Shown in pieces: positions 11,858 through 23,500 of a DNA stretch of 64,000 bases. A program made the position numbers and the translations under genes. This DNA comes from Viscum album (lineage: Eukaryota > Streptophyta > Magnoliopsida > Santalales > Viscaceae). The stretch's first letter is position 1, and every line of letters starts with the position of its first letter. The notes below the pieces were generated by a model, which saw only the letters and a program-made list of their open reading frames with translations, was not told the origin of the DNA and did not search any database. The DNA is taken from the NCBI GenBank assembly GCA_963277665.1, contig OY728120.1, positions 426,070,138-426,134,137 of the forward strand, written 5' to 3'.

Positions 11858-12610
11858 ATTTCCATGTTAGATAATTTTAAGACCATTAAAAAATTGAACA
11901 ACATTATTTTAAAATGTATTGATTTTTTTTGTATGCTATATTAATTAATAGTTTTTTATAATTGATTATTTTAAACTAATTTTCTATTAATATAAATGGG
12001 AAAAATGGCTTAGAGGAACCACACAAACCTGTAGGCCCACAAAATCATACCATTATTCACTTCGGTGAAATATTTCACTAGAAGTTCATGTATAATTTGT
12101 TACAATTTCATTTTTGGTAAAATTTATGTAGAAAATTGTATTGAAATTTATTCACTATAATTTTACTATAAAAAGGAATTAAAAATATAATTTTAAACAA
12201 AACTAAAATCAAATGTTCTATAACCTACTTTCACATTCGAAGGGGACCAATTCCATTGTGAAATATTATGGGAGGTGTCAATGAAAGGATTAAAATTTAG
12301 AAGGATACCACCTTGATAGAGAGGGACATGGAGATAACATTGACAATGGAATTAAGAGAAAAAATAATTCTAATGATGATATTATTGGGTGAAGAATGAT
12401 ATTGTGAAAGAAACACAATGAAAGGTATTACTCTACCATGCTATATTGACTTGGGGAAGGCAAGAACACATTTCCAAAAGGAACACTACTATAGATTATG
12501 TGATATTTAGCACCAAAATTTATTGGGTTCAAACAAAACATGTTGATAAAGGGGGGAAATTTATCATCCCAAGATAAATGTAATAATAATGGTGGAATTT
12601 ATATGAAAAG
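11858..12610. other. Intergenic AT-rich spacer, no gene seen
   Basis: No open frame above 60 codons and no protein motif on either strand. Nothing here resembles the flanking LTRs. Confidence 0.6.
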
Positions 12611-12700
12611 GTTACCTTTTATCAATATTTTTTAGTATGGATATAGGTGCCACTTTATCAGTGATTTTCTTAGCATTGATAAAATATCAACATTTATAGA
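12611..12700. repeat. Small CACTA-end-like fragment
   Basis: ACCTTTTATCAATATTTTTT and, about 38 bp on, CACTTTATCAGTGATTTTCT followed by TAGCATTGATAAAA closely match the subterminal repeats of the CACTA element at 25390-25450 (ACTTTTATCAACACTTTTTA then GCATTGATAAAAG). This is probably a relic of another CACTA terminus of the same family. It is short, so assignment is tentative. Confidence 0.5.
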
Positions 12701-13061
12701 GGGAAAAAATCAATGAAAAATGGTACAATGAATAATTTAAATAATATTTTTAAACGAAAACAATATATATATATATATATTTAAATATATTATATAAAAA
12801 TATGATTTATATTTATAATAAAAATTATTATCAATATTATTTTCGTAACATTATATATAAAAATTTATCAAAGATATATTATTCAATAAAAATGTCAAAT
12901 AGTATATTTATATACATTAATTACAAAATGTATATAAAAATAAAAATATAATATATTAATATTTTCAATAAAATTATTTAAATATATAAATGAATTTATT
13001 TATTTAAATAGTTCATGTTTGAACTTAAATAAAAATATTCATAATAAATAAATAAAAATAT
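12701..13061. other. Very AT-rich spacer with a short (AT)n run
   Basis: Contains ATATATATATATAT near 12764-12780 and many A/T homopolymer runs. No coding signal. Confidence 0.6.
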
Positions 13062-13213
13062 ATGTTAATGTATCTGTATACATGTGTATGTATGTGTTTG
13101 TATGTGAATGTATGTTTACATCTATATGTGTTGTGTGTGTATGTGTGTGTGTGTGTTCTATTTATGTTTATATTTATGTGCACAAGCATGTATGTATTTA
13201 TATATATGTATAT
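13062..13213. repeat. (TATG)n / (GT)n microsatellite, left part
   Basis: Imperfect TATG, TGTA and GTGTGT units up to the left LTR boundary. The same repeat type resumes immediately after the element at 22878, so this is one tract split by an insertion. Open frames on both strands here are repeat artefacts rich in Cys, Met, Tyr, Thr and His. Confidence 0.85.
13209..13213. repeat. Target-site duplication, left (TATAT)
   Basis: TATAT immediately precedes the left LTR and matches TATAT at 22878-22882. A five-base duplication is normal for Ty3/gypsy. The host tract is itself TATAT-rich, which lowers the weight of the match. Confidence 0.65.
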
Positions 13214-16200
13214 TTTCACGAACAAGCCCGTGTGCCCTTGTAACCTGATAAACGAGCCGACCCTGACATAGCCCGAAGGGAGTTCCCGATACCCATGGGT
13301 TAGAAAATAGCACTTGACATCATACAACAACTAAGTGGGAATTATCTTTCCACTAACAATGCAGAAGTGAAAGAAGCAAGAAAGTATGCATATCAAAAAA
13401 ACTCTAATGGGAGTAAACAACCAGACTAAAAAAAGGCATAAAAAAGAACAATGTACTATAACTCAAGTACTAAAAGAGGGAAACACAACCCAAGTACCTA
13501 ATCACACAACTCACCAAGACCACTGTTGAACAACTGGATCCTCCTCAAAGTGATCCTTCCCCTTTTCTCGAACCTGGATGAATATAATCTATAAACAAAT
13601 GAAGGAACATGTAGGGTGTGAGAGAAAAATCCCAGTAGGATCTCACCATAGATTCCATAACATATGTCGAAAATTGATTAATCAAAGGAATTATTTCAAT
13701 TTTCAAAATAAACAGGTTTATAATTTAAAATCATAATTAAAAGAATCATGCTATATAGTTCAAATGATGGAAAATACACTTTAATAAAAGACTTTACAAA
13801 TGGTGGAAATTTCTAAAACAAGGGCTTAGATAAAACTGTTACATAAAATAGTTTATGTAAAATCAGTAGGCATGTAAAGAAGTTCGAAATCATTGGAATA
13901 CATTTATATCTAAAATATAAATAACATGCGATCAATATGGTCATCTACCAAATTGGTATGATAGTATTTGCGACTAAAGGACCCCTTACTCTCTATGTGA
14001 TCTCCTAAATATGTGTACACTTACTTCCTCTAGACACTAGTCATAGAGTACTAATCACCATCACCTAAGAGATAATACCTGCTGCAAGTATGTTTTATAA
14101 TGTTATAATAGCGTAGAGTGTGTCCAAATAACCCACCAACTACATAAGGATTACATGTGCTCTTACACAATCAATGATGGGAAATTTATTTCATGACTAC
14201 TTAAAATACAATGAAGTCCCATTCTTCCATTTGAATGCTAATTTTCTATTTCTAAAACCATGATGGGTTTTAATTAAAAACACGCTGCTTTAACAAGATA
14301 AAACTAGTGGGTTTCTATAAAATCATTTTAAGTAATTTTCACCAGTTTAAATTCCATTCAAAACTAATTTCACCATTTCAAATTTAATTTTCACTGTTAA
14401 ATTCAACAATTTAAATGAAATCATTTCCATCAAATTTGTAATTTAGAATAAACAATTTAAATTAACAATTTCCCATAAACACACCCAAATTCAATGGAAT
14501 TTGGGGTTTTCTAAATCTCATTCCAAAACCATTTCAATTTTTTCAATTCCCCGGAATTGTATTTTATTACAACAATTGAAAGAGATTTTAAGCAATTGAA
14601 AATCGACTATTGTAATAAATCAAGAAATACATGGTTAATACATTTTTCTAATTGGGACGGAACCACCTACCTCAAGGTCATTGATGTTAACGGTGATGAT
14701 AAACCATCCTATGTGGTTCAATACACATCATGACCTAATTATCATAATCATCGACACACCAAAGATAGAAGTTTGTCAAGTGTTCCAATAATATTACATG
14801 TGATAATTTTTTATCTCTCCTAAATAAAAATCCAATAATCGAATGAAAAAAATTACATGTGATGATAAATTCTCTATCCTTGATAATTTTGGAATTATCA
14901 TTTTGATTATCACATGCGATGATACTTCCAATATCCTTGATAAAATTCCAAATTATCATTTTATTTCAATGCATTTGTTCATAATATTTTTTCTCATAAA
15001 AATTATAAACCACATTTAATATTATAATATCATTAGACGAAAAAGATAACACATGTAATTATCATTTCGAAAACTCATGATAATCTCATGATTATTCATT
15101 GTTATTATCATTTAAATAAATAGAAAAAATTATCATTTTGTGATTCTTCATAATCATTATTCGACAATTGGACATAATTATCTTTTGATAACTTGTTTAT
15201 AATTTTCCATTAATAATTAATGTAATTATTGTTTGAAAAAAATTTACAATTATCCATGAAAATTTCCAAAAAATATTTCTTTTTAAAACATTACAATTAT
15301 CTTTAATAATAATAATTTTTTATGGGTTATCCTTTGATAACTCATGAAATCACACATTGATAATTTTATTTTAATAAATTATCCCTAAATATAAAACGTG
15401 ATTATCAATATACATATATATATATATATTGAAAGATTATTTTAAAATTATATTTTGATAGGATGGAAAATCCATTTTTATTATTCTTTATCCATCTTCT
15501 TATAATTTCCATAATTAAAATTTTATAATTCGTTTAATAATTATGCTTTGACAAAATAGGGTTTTTAAACTATATAAACCCCTTCATTTTTTTTAAAAAA
15601 ATTTGAATAATAAGAGAAAATAAAGTAAATGAATAAAATGAAAACAAATATGATTCATGAAGACCTCATGAATCACCTCATTCGAGGCACATGAGTAAGG
15701 ATCCACCACGACACCTAGAATGAAAGTGGAATGCCGAGGTGATTTGTTGGAGGTTCAGAAAACTCGCATAATGGATTTTAGGGTTGATTGAACTCAACCA
15801 AATAGACCCCCCATGAGACGCCATGTTGTATGACCATTTTTTAACCCCAAAATGACTTTTATTCAGGTCAAATTCCAATCACCCAATTAATACACTATTT
15901 CAATAACAAAATTATGGCGGCGTGAAACATTTCAACAATTTAATAAGTTTCTAAAGATTAAATGATAAAAATGGTTGACATCCATAGTTTGAAATGATCT
16001 TGTGTGTTGCAAATGGAGGTGTCTGTGTTTTTTGTTTTTGGGAGAGAATATGAATAGTGTTTTATAATTTCTTATTTTATTAAAATTAATTATTTAACAT
16101 AAAAAATTAAATGACACCAAACATCCATTGGCCATAAAATTTATACATTTCTTAGGGTAAACTCCCTATTCCGGACCCAATGATGGTCATAGATTTCCCA

Positions 16201-16854
16201 TACGACGTACTATTTGAGATATATTAGTGATTTATTTTTTAAAAAATGGAAGGAATAATTAATTACAATAAAAGGGTTATTTTTATGAGTGAGGCATCCA
16301 AACGCCCGACACATACAAATGTTATACTCCTTCTAGGGTAAAACCTGTATTCCAGACCCATCAGTAGTCTCAAATTTTCTATACAATGAATCATTTTGGA
16401 GATTTTTAATTATATTTAATAAATAATATTTTAGATATTTTAAAATGAAATTATATAATGAGTGATATTTCACAATGTCTAAAGCCTTTGAATGTTATAC
16501 CCATCCAAAGGTAAACACCACATTTTTTGACATAAAAATGGTCTCAGATTTGTCAAAAAATGCACCATTTTGGAGTTATTCAAATATTTTGAATAAAAAG
16601 CGAGCATTTAATATATTCTATTTAATAATTTTATTCTGTCCTCACTGAGCTTTTTTGGGTCTTATAATCTTGCACTAACTCAATGTCGAACCCTAAAAAT
16701 ATTCAATTGAATATTCCAATATGTTAACTGGTAGTTAACCCCTTTAAAACATGTATCAAAAATTTTCTGATAAGTCATTATTTTATCACTTAAGATATTA
16801 ATAATTTAACACAAGGTGGTTTATCAATACCCAAAAGAGTAATGGTATGTTAAA
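13214..16854 (-). repeat. 3' LTR of minus-strand chromovirus (left copy, about 3.64 kb)
   Basis: Matches 19151-22877 throughout: compare CCCATGGGTTAGAAAATAGC (13292) with CCCATGGGTTGGAAACTAGC (19230), and CACCTACCTCAAG (14664) with the same block at 20603. Contains a dense cluster of GATAA/TTATC motifs (14680-15430) and a hairpin-like GGGTTTTT...AAACCCC element around 15558-15583. The 66-codon minus open frame at 15678-15878 has a counterpart in the other LTR but shows no sign of selection. Confidence 0.9.
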
Positions 16855-16882
16855 ACCTACCCACCATAAGAAATTTCGGTCC
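16855..16882 (-). other. Polypurine tract of minus-strand chromovirus
   Basis: Read on the minus strand, TTTCTTATGGTGGGTAGGTT abuts the LTR start. It mirrors the GGGGGGTAGA tract of element 1 in position and spacing. Confidence 0.65.
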
Positions 16883-16919
16883 CCAGAAATCCTAAAATGA
16901 AATCCTCCACATTAAAAAG

Positions 16920-17360
16920 AAAATTTCACTTCTCTCTCTTCAATTCCTCCCTCTCCCACATCTCAATAGAAACAGAACTTTGTTTTCATAGCACATGTAC
17001 TAGTGGTATCATTGTCCCATGAAGTACCTTGGTGTCAGAATCAAAAACCCTAGTTGGTCATTCCATCACAGATAAAATAGGTTCAATCTCAAGATCACTC
17101 CAACTCAAAACATGAGATGGGTTAGAACTGTGTTGCATGGTACATGTTATGTATTGATGTCAACTGTGGTGGTTGTTAATAATGGTAATAAACTCTCTCC
17201 ACATGCTCAACTACCTCAAAATGTCCAACAAAAATGTGTTGCAAGCTTCTATTGCCTCCCAAGCCATCGATGACCTAACCTGGCTGAAACCATCAAGAAT
17301 ACCAGGTCACCAATTGAAAAATCCAAAGATCTATAGTGATGATCAGTATAAGACATATAC
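16920..17360 (-). pseudogene. Integrase C-terminus and chromodomain remnant
   Basis: Minus-strand translation gives SYTDHHYRSLDFSIGDLVFL near 17350-17290, then HIFVGHFEVVEHV and QLTSIHNMYHAT. These line up with the integrase tail of element 1 ([43 protein letters not shown]). Further left, VFDSDTKVLHGTMIPLVHVL at about 17050-16990 matches the start of the chromodomain. Several stops and small frame changes. The + strand open frame at 17173-17385 is only the shadow of this relic. Confidence 0.8.
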
Positions 17361-17707
17361 CAGCTCTATGCTGTCACTGAATTAATCTTTTGATAATCAA
17401 CACATCAGTTAAGAGAACCATCAGTTTTCTTACCAAAGAGAACGGATGCCACCCAAGGTTACACACTTATGCTTGTAAAGCCTATTGCTAAAATATCATC
17501 CAACTGGGACTTCAACTCCTTTAACTTAGATGGTGTCATGCGGTAAGAGGGAATTGAAACTGGTTGATTATGAGACATTATAGAAAACTCAACCTCCCTT
17601 ACTCGTTGAAAACCATATAAGTGAGAAGAAAACATGATGGGAAACTCGACGACAACTAGAAGTAGATCACCACCCATAAAATATCGCTCCAAACCAAAAA
17701 AAAACAC
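17361..17707 (-). pseudogene. Reverse transcriptase N-terminal fragment
   Basis: The minus-strand open frame from about 17707 reads REVEFSIMSHNQPVSIPSYR, then MTPSKLKELKSQLDDILAIG, the entry segment of chromovirus RT. In a neighbouring frame it continues as VLFGKKTDGSL and CVDYQKINSVT (about 17455-17375), the first RT motifs. It stops there: the catalytic palm with its double Asp is gone and the next recognisable sequence is the integrase tail. The fragment cannot encode an active enzyme. Confidence 0.85.
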
Positions 17708-17975
17708 CTATATCACTTTCCCCAACTTCGAATAAGAATTCCAGCTCTGCTTTACCTTGGGTCTCACTCTCCTTGAATGATAAGAAGCACACCACTATGT
17801 TTAATACTTTAGACCCATCTAAGATAACAATTAAACATAGATTTTTTGGAAATGACCAATTCCATCCCGAATATTATGTCAAAAATTTTCATGTCAAGAA
17901 CTAGAAAATGCCACGAATGCTCAATATATGATAAAGAGAAGACACATGCAGGACTATAGAGACCCTACTATCTCT

Positions 17976-18173
17976 TCATAATAAGAGGTGTAGTAATATC
18001 CATTGCATAGATATTTTCTCCAATGGAAGATTAAGAAAATTAATGAAACTAGTTGAAATAAATGAGTGAGATGCAGTGACACGAAATAGGGTAGTCACTA
18101 ATGAAATATCCACAGTAATGGTACCTATCACAGTCATTGGACCCATATCAGCTTCCTCTAGAGACTCTTCCAC
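17976..18173 (-). pseudogene. Aspartic protease fragment
   Basis: Minus-strand frame with VIGTITVDISLVTTLFRVTA followed by SHSFIST. This aligns with the protease active-site loop of element 1 (LTIQSKVENVLFDSGSTHSFIS). The catalytic D-S/T-G is replaced by R-V-T-A, so the active site is lost. It sits between gag and RT as expected. Confidence 0.75.
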
Positions 18174-18847
18174 TACATGAAGAATCTTAGTTCCAAATGC
18201 CTATGGATGGAACACTTATATATGTGAAGCATTTGATTTCCCCGTAATTCTTTTAAGTGATGATGATCTCATGCCACTTCTCAGAGTGGAAATGTTGTGG
18301 CAGAAGTTCTGCAAGTTCCTCAAACATCCGCATGAGCCATAGTTTTGTCAGCCTACATAAGCTTAAAAAAATCCAAAACATTGTCCAACACCATTGACTC
18401 TGGATAGAACTAGTTGGTTAAAATAACCTTGAAGTACTTCCACTCTAATACCTCATGTTTCTTTTTCATCACTATCAAGTACCACCATCTCCTACTTGGT
18501 CCCTCCAACATAAAGGTGGCACACTTCACCTTGATCTTGTCTGGTATCTCCAAGAACTCAAACAAAAATTTAATCCTTCCCAAACATTCCTCAGTATGGT
18601 GAGGATTAGTGGATTCTTTGAAAATGGATTGTTACTAGTGAAATAAATCTTGAGAATTATTTTGGAAAACATCCATGTAAAGGCCCATATCTAGAGCCTG
18701 AATGGGGACTGGTGGTGGTGTCTTCCCCAATGATTAGACAGTACGCACAATCACCTCAACTAGATTCAGATCCACAATAGGATTCACTAGCTGAGGTTCA
18801 ATAGTAGAATCCTCTTATATCTGATTCAAAAATCTTCTCAGAGGCAT
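18174..18847 (-). pseudogene. gag: gag remnant
   Basis: Minus-strand ATG at 18847 opens MPLRRFLNQ. The gag core follows at about 18600-18400: CLGRIKFLFEFLEIPDKIKV, KCATFMLEGPSRRWWYL and EVLEWKYFKVILTN, with the conserved GxxxxWW signature intact. In-frame stops punctuate it and the zinc-knuckle region is not clearly recognisable. The + strand open frames at 18414-18646 are shadows of this frame. Confidence 0.85.
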
Positions 18848-19136
18848 GATATCACACAATATCATCATACAACATTGAAGACATTAGGTATTTCTCAAAT
18901 AGAGCATTGAGAGAAAATATTCCCTATGGAAAAAAACAAGATTTTGATTACACATTATTTAAATCAAAATAGGGAAAATACTAGAAATAATCCATAAGAT
19001 TCCTTTCCCTAACCACCCACGGTGACTTAATGTTCATTGTGGTGAGATCTATCTTGGAACTCAATTGAAAATACCTCTTAAGTCCTGACAAGATTTCACA
19101 AATTCATACCGACTTCAAGAAAAAATCTCAACCTCC

Positions 19137-19147
19137 CTCTGATACCA
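19137..19147 (-). other. Primer-binding site, initiator-tRNA-Met type
   Basis: CTCTGATACCA is the reverse complement of TGGTATCAGAG and lies three bases from the right LTR. It confirms minus-strand orientation and the LTR edge at 19151. Confidence 0.9.
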
Positions 19148-19150
19148 TTT

Positions 19151-22100
19151 TGTCATGAACTAGCCTGGGTACCTTGGTAACCTTATAACTAAGCAGGACC
19201 TGACATATCTCAATGGTTGTTCCTGGTCCCCATGGGTTGGAAACTAGCACCTAACATCATACAACATGCAAGTGGGAATGATTTTTCAACTAACACTATA
19301 GATGTTAAAGAATAAGACAATATGCATATCAAAAGTAAACTCCACTATGAGTAAAGTACTGGAATAAAATAATGCATAAACAATACTAAAGTACTAAAAC
19401 CAAAGTACTAAAATAGGGAAACACAACCTCGTTCTCTATGGACACAACTCACCAAGACCACAATTCAAGAGCTAGGTCCACCTCTAAGTGATCCTTTCCC
19501 TTTTCTCAAAACTAGTATAAGATAATCTACAATAACCTAAAGGAACAAGTAGGGTGTGATCTAAAAATAATATTAGGTTCTCAACATAGATTCTATAATA
19601 GATTAAAATAATTGACTAATCAATGGAATGCTTTCAATTTTCAAAATAAATAGTTTTGGTATTTTAAATCATAATTAAACAAATCATGTTGTAAAATTCA
19701 AATGATGGAAAAAACACTTTAAGAAAAGACCTTAAAAATTATGGAGTATTTATAAAATAATGGATTAAATAAAATAGTTATATAAAACAATTTATGTAAA
19801 ATATACAGCCATGAAAATCAATTCAAAAGCTTTGGCATACATTTATATATCAAATATAAATAATAAGCGAGTGACATGGTTATCTTTCAAATTGGTACGA
19901 TAATATTTCTGGCTATAGGACCCCACACTCACTAAGTGATCTCAGCAAAATATGTACACATAGGACTTCTAGAAACTTGTTGGAGAGGGATTGTCCCCAT
20001 CCCCAAAGTGCAGTGATCTATTGCATGTATGTTTTAGAGCTTTATAATAGCATAGAGTGTGTCCAAATAACCCACCAACTACTTAAGTCTTGCATGTGCT
20101 CTTACACATATGAAGGAAAATTTATTTCAAGACTTCATAAAATGAAATTAAGTCCCCTTCTTTCATTTCAATGCCAATTTTCCATTTTTAAACCCATAAT
20201 GGGTTTTAATTAAAAACATGCCTCTTTGACAAGATAAAACCACTGGGTTTCTTTCAAAACATTTAATCCATTTTCACCAGTTTGTAATCCAATCAAAACC
20301 AATTCCAACATTTCAAAATTCATTTTCATAATTAAATTAAAAAAATTAATTGAAATCCTTTCCATCAAATCCACAATTGAAATTAAAAAAAATAAATTAA
20401 TAATTTCCATAAACACACCCCAGTTCAACAGAATTTGGGGTTATCCAAATCTAATGCCAAAACCATTTCAAATTTCCCAATTCACTAGAATTGTATTTTA
20501 TTACATCAATTGAAATTGAGTTTAAGAAACTGAATTTAAATCAATAATTATAATAAACTACCAATACATGTTTAATCAATTTGTCTTATCGGGATGCAAC
20601 CACCTACCTCAAGATCGTCGATGTCATCGGTGATGATAAACCATCATGTGTGGTTCAATCAACATCATGGACTTATTATCATAAGCGTCGACACACCAAA
20701 GGTTGATGTTTGTCAAGGGTTATTAGAATATTACATGCAATAATATTTTATCTCTCCTATATAACTTTCAAATTATCGATTGAAAAAAATTACATGGAAC
20801 AATAACTTTTCTCTCCTCAATTATTTTCAAAATATCATTTTGATTATCACATGATGTGATACTTCAAATATCCTTTATAAAATTCCAAATTATCATTTTA
20901 TGTCAATGCATATGTTCACAATATTTTCCTTAGAATAATTTTAATCCACATACAATATTATAATATCATTAGATTAAAAAGATAACACAAGTGGTAGTAA
21001 TTTATCATTATTCATTGATAATTTAAATAATTATCCATCGATAAATTCTTTTAATAATTATCATTTGGAAAAGTCATGATTATATCATGATTATTCATTG
21101 TAATTGTCATTTCAATAAAAATAGAAAATTATCATTTGGTGATTCTTCATAATTATTTTTTGACAATTAGACATAATTATCTAATGATAATTTGTTTATA
21201 AATTACCATCGATAATTAATGTAATTTTCATTTGATAAACCTTTATAATTATCCATGAACATTTCCAAAAAATATTTCTTTATAAAACAATAATACCCCA
21301 TAATTATCTTTCAATAATAATAAATTTTTTATTGGTTATCCTTTAATAACTCATGCAATCACACACTGATAATTTTATTTTAATAAATTATCCCTAAACA
21401 TAAAATGATATTATCAATATAAATACATACATACATATATATAAAAGTATTGATAGTTTATTTAAAAATTATCTTTTGATAAGATTAGAAAACTAAATTT
21501 TTTTTATAATTTTTTATCCATATTCTGATAATTTCCATAATTATCATTTTATAATTCATTAAACAAATATTCTTTAACAAAATAGGGGTTTTTAATTATA
21601 TAAAACCCCTAATTTTTTCCAGATTTTGAATAATAAGAGAAAAGGAAGTAAATGAATAAAATGAAAACAAACCAGATTAAGGAAGACCTTGTGTAACGCC
21701 TCATTCCAGACGCATGATTAAGGATCTTCCACCACCCTTGGAATGAAAGAGGAAAGCTGAAGTGATTTGTTGGAGGTTCGAAAAACACATATAAGGGGTT
21801 TTATAGTAGATTGAACTCGACCAAATCGACCCACCATGAGACACCATGTTGTCTGGCCATTTTATAACCCCAAAACGACATATATTCAGGTCAAATATCA
21901 ATCACCCAATTAATCCACTACTTCAAACAATAAATTATAACAGTGTTAAAAATTTCAACCATTTAATAGGTTTCTATTTTTTAAATGGTAATAAATGGTT
22001 GAAATCCATGGTTTGAAAAGATCTCATACATTACAAATGGATCTGTCCGTGTTTTTGTTTTTGGGAGGGAAGATGAATATCATTTTTTAATTGCTTATTT

Positions 22101-22877
22101 TATTAAAATTAATTATTTTATATAAAAAACTAAATAAACCCAAACATTAGTTGGGAATAAAATTTATACCCTACCTAGTGAAAATGCCCTATTTCGGACC
22201 CAACGATGGTTTCATATTTCCCATATGAAGCATCTTTTGAGGTATATTAAATAGTTATTATTTTAAAAAGGAATAAATAATTAATTATAATTAAAAGGGT
22301 TATTTTTGCGAGCGAGGCATCTAAACCATCGATGCATACAAATTATATACACCATCTATGATAAACCACTCATTCCGGACCCATATGTACTCTTTTATTT
22401 TCTATACGAGGCACCGTTTGGGGGATAGTTAATGATTTTTAATAAATAATATATTAAATATTATTTAAATACTTCATCTCCTGAGAGAGACATCCAAATG
22501 TCCAACACCTTCGAATGTTATACTGATCCTTGGATAAACACCATACGTATGACATAACAGTGGTATCAGATTTCTCAAATGATGCACCATTTTTTGAGTT
22601 ATTCAAATATTTTGAATAAAAAGTGTGAGTTTAATATATTCTATTTAATAATTTTATTCTGTCTTATCCAAGGCTTTGTGGGTCTTAGAATCTTGAACCA
22701 ACTTAGTGTCGATCCCCAAAAATATTCCATTAAATATTTTAAGATGTTAACCAACTGTTAAGGCCTTTAACACATTTATCAAAAATTCACTGATCAATCA
22801 TTATTTTTCCACTAATGATATTAATAATTTAACACAAGACGGTTTATCAATTCCTAAAATAGTAACAGAATGTTACT
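19151..22877 (-). repeat. 5' LTR of minus-strand chromovirus (right copy, about 3.73 kb)
   Basis: Starts TGTCATGAACTAGCC in + orientation and pairs with the left copy along its length. Contains the same GATAA/TTATC cluster (20630-21480) and a GGGGTTTTT...AAAACCCC inverted repeat at 21583-21611. Ends TGTTACT against TATAT and the microsatellite. Confidence 0.9.
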
Positions 22878-22882
22878 TATAT
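22878..22882. repeat. Target-site duplication, right (TATAT)
   Basis: TATAT follows the right LTR and equals 13209-13213. Confidence 0.65.
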
Positions 22883-23500
22883 ATATGTATATGTTTATGC
22901 ATGTGGATTTAAGATCCTATATGTGTGTATATATGTATATGTGTATGTGTATGTATGTGTATGTATATGACATGCGTATATGTTTACGTATATGTATGTT
23001 TTCATGAATGTGTATGTTTATGTAATATTTTTAGGTATGCATATGTATGTGTATGTATGTACATGCATGTTTTCGTAAATGTATGTATCTATAGGTGTAT
23101 ACATGTGTGCATGTGTATGTGTAGTTATATGCATGTATTAATATATATATATATATGTATATGTATGTATATTTTTATGTTTATATGTATGTGTATGTGT
23201 ATGTGTATGTGTATTTTTATATGTATGTGTTTGTTTATGTGTATGTATGTGTATATGTTTGTATACATGTTTTTGTTTGTGTATGTTTATGTGTATGTGC
23301 CTATATGTTTATGTAGTGTGTGAATGTATACATATGTGTGTGTGTGTGCGTGCACATGTATGTAACTGTATGTATGTGTATTTGTATCTGTTTGTGTGTG
23401 TGTGTATCTACATGTATGTGTATATATATCTATGCGTACATGGTTGTTTATGAATTTGTATATGTGTATGTGTATATATATAATGTGTATATATGTTTAT
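22883..23500. repeat. (TATG)n / (GT)n microsatellite, right part
   Basis: About 600 bp of imperfect TATG/TGTA units with GTGTGTGT runs; continues the tract at 13062-13213. Long open frames here (22925-23323, 23247-23453, 23320-23508) encode Cys/Met/Tyr/Val repeats and are artefacts of the microsatellite. Confidence 0.9.

Larger units (their letters stand above)
13214..22877 (-). mobile_element. Chromovirus Ty3/gypsy deletion derivative, minus strand
   Basis: Two diverged direct repeats of about 3.65 kb flank only 2.3 kb of interior. In minus orientation the order is LTR, initiator-Met primer site, gag, protease, start of reverse transcriptase, integrase C-terminus, chromodomain remnant, purine tract, LTR. 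RT is joined directly to the integrase tail, so about 2 kb of RT, RNase H and integrase core is missing. LTRs run TGTCATGA...TGTTACT (right) and TTTCACGA...TGTTAAA (left) in + orientation, decayed from TG...CA. LTR divergence looks higher than in element 1, so insertion is older. Every coding piece has stops; it could only have moved with trans-supplied enzymes. Confidence 0.92.

Noticed and set aside
13025..13330. 101-codon minus and 69-codon plus frames
   Set aside because: They cross the left part of the same microsatellite into the LTR; composition is repeat-driven.
15678..15878. 66-codon minus frame conserved at equal length in both LTRs (also 21701-21901)
   Set aside because: Amino-acid identity is only about 65%, no better than expected from neutral divergence of the LTR pair; no ATG context or motif supports a gene.
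17173..17385. 70-codon plus frame
   Set aside because: It is the antisense shadow of the minus-strand integrase/RT remnant.
18414..18646. Two overlapping plus frames of 62 and 63 codons
   Set aside because: Antisense shadows of the minus-strand gag with its WW motif.
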